Source of the DNA: Bog-1340 sp964513515
GTDB taxonomy: Bacteria; Patescibacteriota; Minisyncoccia; Phycocordibacterales; GWA1-40-21
Assembly (NCBI GenBank): GCA_964513515.1
Contig: CAZEMP010000001.1
Location: 62,001-126,000 of the forward strand
Reading direction: 5' to 3'
DNA length: 64,000 bases
This document shows positions 57,325 to 64,000 of this stretch, piece by piece. The first letter of the stretch is position 1, and the number at the start of each line of letters is the position of its first letter. Under the pieces are notes generated by a model. The model made no database searches. It was not told the origin of the DNA and saw only the letters and a program-made list of their open reading frames with translations. The position numbers were made by a program, and so were the translations under genes.

Positions 57325-57876
57325 TTATGAGTTGATCTCTTTTTCTTTTTTAGAAAATAGTACTTCAAGACTAGAGTTTCCATCATCGACTATCTTTTGC
57401 ATTTCTTTTTTATATCTAAATTTGTCGTCCTCGCCCATACCGCCTTTTTTCTCCATATCTTCTATTTCCTTCCAGGTATTATCACGAAAACTTCTTACGT
57501 TTACTTTTGCATCTTCAAGTTTTGCTTTTGCAGTTTTTATAAGAAGTGTTCTTCTTTCTCCCGTAAGCTCTGGGAAAAATATTCTCACTCCCTTATCATC
57601 TACACCTACAGATACACCAAGATTTGCAAGAGTTATTGCTTTTTCAATTGCTTTTGATTGTGTTTTATCATATGGAGTTATTCTTATAACTCTTGCATCT
57701 TCAATACCTATACTTGCAACTTGATTTATAGGCATGCGAGATCCGTAAACTTCAACCTGTACTGAATCCAAAATATTAGGACTTGCAATACCTGTTCTTA
57801 ATCCAGAATATTCTTTCTTGAGCCATTCTTCTGATCCTTTTATATTATCCTTTAGTTTTTTGAAATCATAAGCCAT
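57325..57876 (-). CDS. frr: Ribosome recycling factor
   Basis: 183 residues: LKKEYSGLRTGIASPNILDS, VEVYGSRMPINQVASIGIED, ARVIRITPYDKTQSKAIEKA, VGVDDKGVRIFFPELTGERR and EIEDMEKKGGMGEDDKFRYK with a C-terminal helix. Splits post-termination ribosomes with EF-G. Confidence 0.97.
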   Translation of the reverse strand: MAYDFKKLKDNIKGSEEWLKKEYSGLRTGIASPNILDSVQVEVYGSRMPINQVASIGIEDARVIRITPYDKTQSKAIEKAITLANLGVSVGVDDKGVRIFFPELTGERRTLLIKTAKAKLEDAKVNVRSFRDNTWKEIEDMEKKGGMGEDDKFRYKKEMQKIVDDGNSSLEVLFSKKEKEINS

Positions 57877-57917
57877 AAAATTTGTTTAAATTATTATACG
57901 AAACATTATAACAAAAA

Positions 57918-58622
57918 TTAACTTTTAATAATAGGTAAAATAATAGCTATATGTTCCAAAAGCATTTTTAAAGATGATGATTGTTCTGAAGCATATTGTC
58001 TAATTTTTTCTAATTCTTCAAACATTTGTATTTGGTATTCATTTATATTTAAAAAATCGACATTGGATTTAAGCTCAACTTCTAGAGAATTTAAAAATTT
58101 AATAATTTCTATTTTACTTTCTTCTTCATCTGAAATACTTTCGCATAGATTTTTCACTGCTTCCATTCTTTTCCCTACAGGACAGTTCAAAAAATCTTTT
58201 GGGTTTATTAGAGAGTTATTAATTTTGTTTGTATCGATAATAAAAAGTCTTGATCTGAAAGTAGGAATAATATTATTGAGAGTTGGTATTATTAAAAAGA
58301 AATGCGTATCACCACGAGGCTCTTCAAAAAGCTTGAGCATTGCATTTTGAGCTTTTTCAGTAATAAAATTTGCACTTACAATAAAAATCTTTTTGTCTCC
58401 CGCTGTTGGTTTATTTTGATGAGAATTCTTTATGGCTCTGCTATCTTCTATGTCCATAACATCAAAATCTCCATACAAAAAATCTGGATTGTTTTTAATT
58501 GGAAAATTCAACTTTTTTAAAAAAAGCGTTTCTAGTTGATTCATTACTTCTTCAGAATCTCCTAAAATACAATATGCGTGATGTAAAAGATTGTTACTGA
58601 AAGATAAATTTAAACTATTCAT
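57918..58622 (-). CDS. holB: Clamp-loader delta'-like subunit
   Basis: 234 residues from the ATG at 58622; the frame continues upstream to 58811 through the neighbouring cassette. Seen: LHHAYCILGDSEEVMNQLET at the N-terminus, KKIFIVSANFITEKAQNAML, KLFEEPRGDTHFFLIIPTLN, TFRSRLFIID. The LFEEP...TFRSR order matches delta' (LLKTLEEPP...ILSRC). As in other delta' subunits no functional Walker A is visible. Partner of DnaX at 1835. Confidence 0.8.
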   Translation of the reverse strand: MNSLNLSFSNNLLHHAYCILGDSEEVMNQLETLFLKKLNFPIKNNPDFLYGDFDVMDIEDSRAIKNSHQNKPTAGDKKIFIVSANFITEKAQNAMLKLFEEPRGDTHFFLIIPTLNNIIPTFRSRLFIIDTNKINNSLINPKDFLNCPVGKRMEAVKNLCESISDEEESKIEIIKFLNSLEVELKSNVDFLNINEYQIQMFEELEKIRQYASEQSSSLKMLLEHIAIILPIIKS

Positions 58623-58664
58623 TAGTATGTATATTAGCAGAAAAATATAAATGAGAAAGTAAAT

Positions 58665-58709
58665 TTTAGAAAACAAAAGGCTCAGACAAAAGAGCCTTTT
58701 GTCTGAGCC
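58665..58709 (-). terminator. Intrinsic terminator of the zinc-ribbon cassette at 58712
   Basis: The minus-strand stem GGCTCAGACAAAA / TTTTGTCTGAGCC (58679-58691, 58697-58709) is followed by TTTTGTTTTC. Confidence 0.92.
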
Positions 58710-58711
58710 GG

Positions 58712-58945
58712 TTACGCTTCCGGTTTGGAAGTGAAAAACCCCCACGTAAAGCTGTAATGGTGCGCTTCCGCACCGCAATTCATACAGCTTGTCTTGTAAT
58801 AGGATCCCCATTTCCTATCCGTGATCTTGGTCTTGAAGCTTCCACAGACCCCGCACCTACCTGCCCGAAAGGTAAAGAGTACGACGGCTCCGACACCAAC
58901 CAGAACTGCTCCAGAAACCGCTGCGACTACTGCAGGCGTTGGCAT
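58712..58945 (-). CDS. Membrane-anchored zinc-ribbon cassette protein 1
   Basis: Not recognised as a named family. 77 residues: one membrane helix (AVVAAVSGAVLVGVGAVVLF, about 5-24) then a basic segment and four cysteines, GRCGVCGS and CMNCGAE, spaced as a zinc ribbon. Start at the ATG at 58945, where GGGAGG precedes it by eight bases; the frame is open to 58978. Homologous in plan and spacing to the cassette at 59093. Its own promoter lies at 58986. Confidence 0.82.
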   Translation of the reverse strand: MPTPAVVAAVSGAVLVGVGAVVLFTFRAGRCGVCGSFKTKITDRKWGSYYKTSCMNCGAEAHHYSFTWGFFTSKPEA

Positions 58946-58985
58946 TAGGACAGCCTCCCAAGAAAGTTGAATTAACAACCGGAAA

Positions 58986-59014
58986 AATATATACTAAATA
59001 AATATATATGTCAA
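58986..59014 (-). promoter_or_regulatory. Promoter of the zinc-ribbon cassette at 58712
   Basis: On the minus strand TTGACA (59009-59014) with TATATT (17-base spacing) or TATATA (15-base spacing). Confidence 0.8.
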
Positions 59015-59027
59015 TATAAATAACTTA

Positions 59028-59071
59028 TAAGAAAACAAAAAGCCCAGAACAAAAGGCTTTTTGTCTGGACT
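59028..59071 (-). terminator. Intrinsic terminator of the zinc-ribbon cassette at 59093
   Basis: The minus-strand arms AGTCCAGACAAAAAG and TTGTTCTGGGCT pair with few mismatches, then TTTTTGTTTTC. The hairpin is a diverged copy of that at 58679, so the two cassettes were duplicated as whole units. Confidence 0.85.
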
Positions 59072-59092
59072 ACTAACTTCTTTGGTGTAATA

Positions 59093-59338
59093 CTATCTGC
59101 TAAAGATCCTGTTGGCAAAATGGCTTACCTTGCCAATACCACATCTTTTGCAGATCTTCTCTACTATGATGTAGTAGACATCTCCATGATGTTGACTAGA
59201 ACCCTTGGCGTGCCTAAGCTTAAGGGTGATCTTAGAGCTTTTACAAAGATCACATTTTCCTCTCAACCTAAAGAACAGCACGATTCCAACAATGAGTAGA
59301 ATCGTGATGAGAAAAATCACGACTTCTAACATTGTCAT
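59093..59338 (-). CDS. Membrane-anchored zinc-ribbon cassette protein 2
   Basis: Not recognised. 81 residues: one membrane helix (EVVIFLITILLIVGIVLFF, 5-23), FRLRGKCDLCKS, KLRHAKGSSQHHGDVYYI, then KICKRCGIGKVSHF. CxxC...CxxCG spacing is shared with the paralogue at 58712. AGGAGG stands nine bases before the ATG at 59338. Faces the cytoplasm or the outside depending on the N-terminus (acidic, short). A zinc-binding membrane adaptor is the simplest reading. Confidence 0.83.
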   Translation of the reverse strand: MTMLEVVIFLITILLIVGIVLFFRLRGKCDLCKSSKITLKLRHAKGSSQHHGDVYYIIVEKICKRCGIGKVSHFANRIFSR

Positions 59339-59378
59339 AATATCGACCTCCTGAAAAATTCGTATTGACTATAAAAAT

Positions 59379-59406
59379 AGTACATTAAATAATATACATG
59401 TGTCAA
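59379..59406 (-). promoter_or_regulatory. Promoter of the zinc-ribbon cassette at 59093
   Basis: On the minus strand TTGACA (59401-59406), a 16-base spacer, TGTACT (59379-59384). Confidence 0.75.
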
Positions 59407-59421
59407 ATATTAAATTAATGC

Positions 59422-59459
59422 GAAAAAAGTGTTTTTGCTTAGCAAAAACACTTTTTTCA
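59422..59459 (-). terminator. Intrinsic terminator of the second mreB
   Basis: The perfect stem GAAAAAAGTGTTTTTGC / GCAAAAACACTTTTTTC with a 3-base loop and T-rich arms on both strands. Confidence 0.85.
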
Positions 59460-59503
59460 CATCTAATTTATAGACTCTATAAACTTTTTACTTTCAACTT
59501 CCA

Positions 59504-60517
59504 CTATCTCTTAGCAATAATACTTTTCTTATAAATATCCAAATGTTCCAGTGCAATACCCGTTCCCTTTGCAACACAATAAAGCGGGTCTTTTGCTACA
59601 ACCGCTTTTACCCCTATTCTTCTAAATACTAGTTCTGTAAGATTTCTAAGTTGAGAAGATCCCCCTGTCATAATGATCCCATTATCAATAATATCTGCTG
59701 CAAGTTCTGGTGGAATATCCTGTAAAACATCTTTAATAGCTTTCACCATGTCTTTCAACTCTTTTGAAATAGCTTTAACGATTTCATTTGTTTTTATTTC
59801 TGTAGAACGTGGAAGTCCAGTCAGAAAATCTCTTCCTTTTATAATAACAGAAAGTTCTTCTTCTATCGGAACAGCACTACCGATGGTTATTTTTATTTGT
59901 TCAGATGTTTTATCTCCAATAGCTAAATTGAAAGTCTTTTTAATATAGTCAGCGATAGCAGCATCTATCTTGTTTCCTGCACATTTTACTGAAGTAGAAG
60001 CAACAATACCTCCGAGTGATATAACTGCAACGTCTGTAGTCCCTCCTCCAATATCAACTATCATGTGACCCATTGGCTCATATATAGGAATACCAGCACC
60101 AATAGCAGCGAGAATCGGCTCCTTCACCACATATGCATTCTTTGCACCGGCTCTTATAGCCGCTTCAACTACAGCTCTTCTTTCTGTTGAAGTGATTCCT
60201 GCGGGAACAGACACCATAACTTCTGGCTTAAAAATATTCCATTTACCTAAAGCTTTGTCTATAAAATATCTTAGCATCGCTTCGGTTACACGATAGTCAG
60301 CAATAACTCCATCCTTCATTGGTCTGTAAGCAATAATACTGTCTGGAGTTTTACCGATCATATTTTTTGCTTCAAGTCCTACTGCTAAAATCTTATTATC
60401 CTGTTCTGAAATAGCAACAACAGATGGCTCAAAAATAACAACACCTTTTCCAGGAACGAATACGAGCGTATTTGCAGTTCCCAAATCTATACCCAATTTC
60501 TTAACAAAAAATGACAT
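59504..60517 (-). CDS. mreB: Actin-like protein MreB/Mbl (second copy)
   Basis: 337 residues: KLGIDLGTANTLVFVPGKGV, phosphate 2 MIVDIGGGTTDVAVISLGGI, GGSSQLRNLTELVFRRIGVK. Clearly MreB but distinct from the copy at 53800; it lacks mreC or mreD partners and stands alone. A division of labour like MreB/Mbl is possible but inferred from analogy with Bacillus. The start faces the murA-like gene. Confidence 0.95.
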   Translation of the reverse strand: MSFFVKKLGIDLGTANTLVFVPGKGVVIFEPSVVAISEQDNKILAVGLEAKNMIGKTPDSIIAYRPMKDGVIADYRVTEAMLRYFIDKALGKWNIFKPEVMVSVPAGITSTERRAVVEAAIRAGAKNAYVVKEPILAAIGAGIPIYEPMGHMIVDIGGGTTDVAVISLGGIVASTSVKCAGNKIDAAIADYIKKTFNLAIGDKTSEQIKITIGSAVPIEEELSVIIKGRDFLTGLPRSTEIKTNEIVKAISKELKDMVKAIKDVLQDIPPELAADIIDNGIIMTGGSSQLRNLTELVFRRIGVKAVVAKDPLYCVAKGTGIALEHLDIYKKSIIAKR

Positions 60518-60630
60518 ATTTATATACTATATTGTTTAGTATAAATTGCAAATTTCGGGAAAATATATTTCATAGAGAGAATTTATATTTCATATGCTAT
60601 AATTTTGAAACAAATAATATTAAAACCTGA

Positions 60631-61974
60631 ATGAAATCTGTAGAAAATAAAAAAACTGTCGGTACTTTAGGTGGCACAATTAATTTTGAAATTGAAGGAG
60701 GAAAGAAGCTTTCTGGAAGTGTAGTCACAAAAACATCAAAAAATGGTGCAATGGGTATTATTCCTGCAACTCTTTTAAATAAAGGAAAAGCGACTTTAAA
60801 AAATGTACCCAAGATAGAGGAAGTGCACAGAATGGTAGAGGTATTGCAAAGTATTGGAGTTTCTGTGCATTGGAAGGCCAATGATTTAGAAATACAGGCT
60901 GGAAAAATAAATCTGAAAAACATAAACAGAAATTCTGCAGAAAGAACACGCAGTATCATCATGCTCATCGGGCCACTTATTCATTTTTTTAAAAAGTTTT
61001 CTCTTCCTCACTCCGGTGGCTGCAAGCTTGGAAAAAGAACTGTCACTCCTCACTTTTTTGCACTTGAAAATTTCGGTGTAAATATTGAAACCAAAACTTC
61101 TAGCTATGAGATATCAAGTAAAAAATTGAATACATCAGAATTTGCTTTATATGAATCTGGAGATACTGTAACAGAAAATGCCCTGATGGCCGCGGCACTG
61201 ATAGAAGGAAAAACAACGATCAAATTTGCTTCGGCAAATTATCAAGTACAAGATTTGTGCTTTTTTCTGGAGAAACTTGGTGTACAGATTGATGGCATTG
61301 GTACCACAACCCTTACTATACATGGAGTAAAAGAAATAAATAAGGAAATTACTTATTTTCTTGCTGAGGATCCTATAGATACAATGTTTTTTATTTCCGT
61401 AGCAATAGTTACAAAATCTAGCATTACGATTGAAAGATGTCCGATTGATTTCCTTGAGATAGAACTTTTGAAACTTAAAAAAATGGGTTTTAAATACAAG
61501 ATACTAAAAAAATATAAAGCTTTAAATGGTAAAACAAACTTAGTAGACATTAGAACCTTTCCATCAGTACTTAATGCACTCCACGATAAAATAGAATCGA
61601 GACCTTATCCTGGACTTAACATCGACAATCTTCCCTACTTTGCTGTCATAGCAACGCAAGCGAAAGGACAAAGTCTTATTCATGATTGGGTTTATGAAAG
61701 TCGCGCTATTCATTATAAAGAATTAGATAAGCTTGGCGCCGATACAATACTTGCCGATCCACACAGGTTTTATGTAAACGGACCGACAAAATTCAAACCT
61801 GCTGAAATCATGTGTCCTCCAGCATTGAGACCTGCAGCTATAATTCTAATTGGTATGCTTGGTGCAGAAGGAAGATCTATTATAAGAAATGTCTACAATA
61901 TAAGTCGTGGTTATGAAGATATAGTAAAAAGACTTAATTCTCTAGGAGCTAAAATAAAAATATTTAAAGACTAA
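60631..61974 (+). CDS. murA: Divergent UDP-GlcNAc enolpyruvyl transferase (MurA type)
   Basis: 447 residues in the EPSP-synthase fold. Lys37 and Asn38 (TKTSKNGAMGI) occupy the substrate-binding KN pair, and Cys131 in PHSGGCKLGKRTVTPHFFAL sits where the catalytic cysteine of MurA lies. ESGDTVTENALMAAALIEG, EDPIDTMFFISVAIV and ISRGYEDIVKRLNSLGAKI follow. The N-terminal extension (15 residues) and several replaced loops make it a distant member. First step of peptidoglycan precursor synthesis is the likely role. Confidence 0.85.
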   Translation: MKSVENKKTVGTLGGTINFEIEGGKKLSGSVVTKTSKNGAMGIIPATLLNKGKATLKNVPKIEEVHRMVEVLQSIGVSVHWKANDLEIQAGKINLKNINRNSAERTRSIIMLIGPLIHFFKKFSLPHSGGCKLGKRTVTPHFFALENFGVNIETKTSSYEISSKKLNTSEFALYESGDTVTENALMAAALIEGKTTIKFASANYQVQDLCFFLEKLGVQIDGIGTTTLTIHGVKEINKEITYFLAEDPIDTMFFISVAIVTKSSITIERCPIDFLEIELLKLKKMGFKYKILKKYKALNGKTNLVDIRTFPSVLNALHDKIESRPYPGLNIDNLPYFAVIATQAKGQSLIHDWVYESRAIHYKELDKLGADTILADPHRFYVNGPTKFKPAEIMCPPALRPAAIILIGMLGAEGRSIIRNVYNISRGYEDIVKRLNSLGAKIKIFKD

Positions 61975-62015
61975 AATAGTTGAAAAACATTTATATTTCT
62001 GACATTATAGGACAA

Positions 62016-63935
62016 ATGAAAATTTTAGAGGTAATACCAATCGCACGCGGCATAAACAAAGATACTCTTTCATATTTTTCTGGAAATGATATTCCTGTTG
62101 GTTCTATAATTAAAGTTCCTATAAGAAAAAGGATTGTACCGGCTCTTGTTATAAACTCGACTGAAATAATAGACTCTAAAGCTGAGATAAAAAACTCAAC
62201 TTTTCCACTAAAGAAAATTACAAAGGCAAAACATACAAACCTTTTTAGTAAAAATTTTATTGATGCTACAGAGGTGACTGCTGACTATTATATAAGCTCT
62301 ATTGGATCGGTTTTAAATAATATTATTCCTAAAGTACTGTTGGAAAATATTGATAAGATTTCAACAGAAGATAAGTCTTTTCCTATGGGGAAAAAAGTAA
62401 CACGAGCAGAAAAATTTGTTATTCAGTCTAATGATGAAGATAGATACGCACAGTATAAAAGCATTATAAGAGAAGAATTTGCTAGAAACTCTTCAGTATT
62501 TTTCTGTCTTCCTACCGTACAGGATATTAAAAAGGCTAAGGAGTCATTACAAAAAGGTATAGAGAAATATACCTTTGTACTACATAGTTCAATCAATAAA
62601 AAAGAGCTCGTCGAAACTGTTAATAAAATACTTGAAGAGAAACACCCTGTACTTATCATAGCTACTGGAGGTTTTCTTTCGATTCCTAAAAATAATATAG
62701 AGGCGATAATATTAGAAAAGGAAAATTCCCGATCATATAAAACACAAACGAGACCATATGTTGATATAAGAAAATTTGCCGAAATATTTGCAACTAAAAT
62801 AAATTCAAAGATAATCTTTGGTGATTTATTATTGCGTACAGACACAATATGGAGACAAAAAACAGGAGAGCTGGTAGAACTGGCACCATTAAAATTCCGT
62901 TCTCTTACTACTTCTACTCAAGAGATTGTGGATATGAGATCATTACAAAGTGATCCGGTAGAAAATGAAAAAAATGATAATAAAAAATCTTTTAGAATAC
63001 TTAGTGAAAATCTTGAGCAAAAAATTAAAGAAAATATAGAGAATAATGAGCACATGTTTGTCTTTACTGGAAGAAGAGGTTTTTCTCCATCAACGGTGTG
63101 TGCTGACTGTGGCAATATAGTAAAGTGCAATTCTTGCGGCGCTCACACTGTCCTACACAAATCTGTAACAGAAAATTTCTTCCTTTGTCACAAATGCGGC
63201 GAGAGAAGATCTGCACTTGAGAAATGTTCTTATTGTAATGGTTGGAGACTTACAACTCTCGGTATTGGATCAGAACTTGTAGAAGAAAAACTGAAAGAAC
63301 TTTATCCTAAAGCAAACATTTATAGAATAGATGCAGACATTACATCTACACACAAAAAAGCAGAGAGTGTGTCAGAAAAATTCTATAATTCCCCACAAGG
63401 AATCCTCATCGGGACAGAGATGGCACTTTTATACCTTACTAAAAAAGTCCAAAATACTGCTGTGGTGTCTATAGATTCTTTTTTTTCTGTTCCAGACTTC
63501 AGGATAAATGAAAGAATATTAAATATACTTCTCAAAATAAGATCTATTACTGATAAAAACTTTATAATACAAACCAGAGACATATCACAGAAAGTTTTTG
63601 ATTATGCAATAAAAGGAAACCTTGTTGATTTTTATAAAGATGAAATAACTGACAGAGAAAAACTCAATTTTCCCCCATTCAGTATATTGATAAAAATATC
63701 CATTTCTGGATCAAAAAATGAAGTGCTGGAAAGAGTAGAAAGTATACAAAAGTTAATCGAGCCTTACGAAATAGATGTATTCCCTGCTTTTATACCACAA
63801 TCTAAAGGAAAATATGGAGTAAATGGTATTATTAAAATACCAAAGGAAAAATGGCCAGATAAAGATTTACATAATAAATTGAGAACATTACCACCGAATG
63901 TTTCTGTAAATGTAGATCCAGATTCTTTGATATAA
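62016..63935 (+). CDS. priA: PriA-type primosome protein without helicase motifs
   Basis: 639 residues from the ATG at 62016 (MKILEVIPIARG), preceded by AGGA; the frame is open from 61980. The 3'-DNA-binding N-terminus (VGSIIKVPIRKRIVPALVIN) and the zinc region with eight cysteines (CADCGNIVKCNSC, CHKCGERRSALEKCSYC) are kept. Walker A (GVTGSGKT in standard PriA) is replaced by IQSNDEDRYAQYK, the DEEH box by LEKENSRSYKTQ, and the motif VI GRAGR is absent. It likely binds forks and loads the primosome without unwinding. Six bases after murA. Confidence 0.9.
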   Translation: MKILEVIPIARGINKDTLSYFSGNDIPVGSIIKVPIRKRIVPALVINSTEIIDSKAEIKNSTFPLKKITKAKHTNLFSKNFIDATEVTADYYISSIGSVLNNIIPKVLLENIDKISTEDKSFPMGKKVTRAEKFVIQSNDEDRYAQYKSIIREEFARNSSVFFCLPTVQDIKKAKESLQKGIEKYTFVLHSSINKKELVETVNKILEEKHPVLIIATGGFLSIPKNNIEAIILEKENSRSYKTQTRPYVDIRKFAEIFATKINSKIIFGDLLLRTDTIWRQKTGELVELAPLKFRSLTTSTQEIVDMRSLQSDPVENEKNDNKKSFRILSENLEQKIKENIENNEHMFVFTGRRGFSPSTVCADCGNIVKCNSCGAHTVLHKSVTENFFLCHKCGERRSALEKCSYCNGWRLTTLGIGSELVEEKLKELYPKANIYRIDADITSTHKKAESVSEKFYNSPQGILIGTEMALLYLTKKVQNTAVVSIDSFFSVPDFRINERILNILLKIRSITDKNFIIQTRDISQKVFDYAIKGNLVDFYKDEITDREKLNFPPFSILIKISISGSKNEVLERVESIQKLIEPYEIDVFPAFIPQSKGKYGVNGIIKIPKEKWPDKDLHNKLRTLPPNVSVNVDPDSLI

Positions 63936-64000
63936 CTACTTGTTAAATTCAAAATTTACTTTGTTTCCAAATCTAAGATCTATATATTTTATTTTTTTGA
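63936..64000 (-). CDS. ftsQ: 3' end of a probable FtsQ gene (partial)
   Basis: The last 20 codons of a minus-strand gene cut by the window edge, ending KKIKYIDLRFGNKVNFEFNK. The IDLRFGNKV ending resembles the terminal strand of FtsQ/DivIB division proteins (YIDLRFxNxV). Its stop is back-to-back with that of priA. Too short to be certain. Confidence 0.5.
   Translation of the reverse strand, partial: KKIKYIDLRFGNKVNFEFNK

Noticed and set aside
58622..58811. Upstream extension of the delta' frame
   Set aside because: It runs through the terminator and 3' end of the zinc-ribbon cassette; the ATG at 58622 matches the family start.
1..64000. CRISPR arrays, insertion sequences, prophage or replication origin
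   Set aside because: No regularly spaced direct repeats, transposase or integrase genes, phage structural genes or DnaA-box cluster were seen.
1..64000. Reassigned UGA codon (code 25)
   Set aside because: UGA ends several genes at family-typical lengths, such as those at 9327 and 12345, and no in-frame UGA interrupts core genes.

Overview
The window looks like a chromosomal piece of a Candidate Phyla Radiation (Patescibacteria) bacterium, most likely in or near Parcubacteria/Paceibacteria. This is inferred from gene content and style: an AT-rich core, short reduced housekeeping proteins (gamma/tau without its zinc module, mini prolyl-tRNA synthetase, ATPase-dead PriA), many small orphan proteins, a sigma-region-4/HARE-HTH protein and an N-terminal-only homologue of a type IV secretion-type protein. 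UAA, UAG and UGA all end genes here, so the standard code or code 11 applies.

Two layers of genes are interleaved. The first is the AT-rich core, mostly without Shine-Dalgarno sites and often apparently leaderless: an ATG 6-8 bases after a -10 box. The second is a scattered set of short, GC-richer, self-contained cassettes. Each has a near-consensus TTGACA promoter, usually with a 16-base spacer, most have a strong Shine-Dalgarno site, and each ends in a GC-rich intrinsic terminator. They encode small orphan proteins, or no convincing protein at all. Cassettes lie at 1-1827, 2905-3743, 9263-9648, 12280-12978, 15429-15785, 19253-19383, 21932-22764, 37736-38046, 39709-40090, 40343-41856 and 58665-59406. 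They are the most novel material in the window.

Layout. 1-1827: three diverged paralogues of an unknown GC-rich family, two sharing a conserved 5' leader. 1835-6253: dnaX, three micro-cassettes, dus, def-fmt. 6272-7700: hpf, a DUF167 gene, and tRNA-Asn embedded in fragments of itself. 7724-12213: small genes, a VOC protein, a HAD phosphatase, an orphan histidine kinase. 12280-19226: cassettes, small membrane proteins, an ATP-cone protein, a META-domain protein, two structured RNA candidates, then a FecR-domain/CHASE2 cyclase pair. 19421-26298: msrB, msrA, guaC, a micro-ORF transcription unit, a LUD protein, a peroxiredoxin, a PerM-type permease. 26452-39650: typA, truB (with an in-frame palindromic repeat), hisS, an exonuclease, mltG, leuS (with an inserted Nudix domain), rmuC, yqeY. 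39709-41856: cassettes and tRNA-Glu. 42182-46916: the division and cell-wall cluster mraZ-rsmH-ftsL-ftsI-murF. 47138-48975: three tandem MEWPFG paralogues. 49042-58622: lysS, greA, mrdA-mreD-mreC-mreB, proS, rseP, frr, holB-like. 58665-60517: a pair of zinc-ribbon membrane cassettes and a second mreB. 60631-64000: a divergent MurA, a degenerate PriA and the 3' end of a probable ftsQ.

Together the core genes cover peptidoglycan synthesis with its elongation and division machinery, translation (five aminoacyl-tRNA synthetases or tRNA modifiers, formylation and deformylation, recycling, hibernation), replication subunits, and oxidative repair (MsrA, MsrB, AhpC). There is no CRISPR array, insertion sequence or prophage that I can see.
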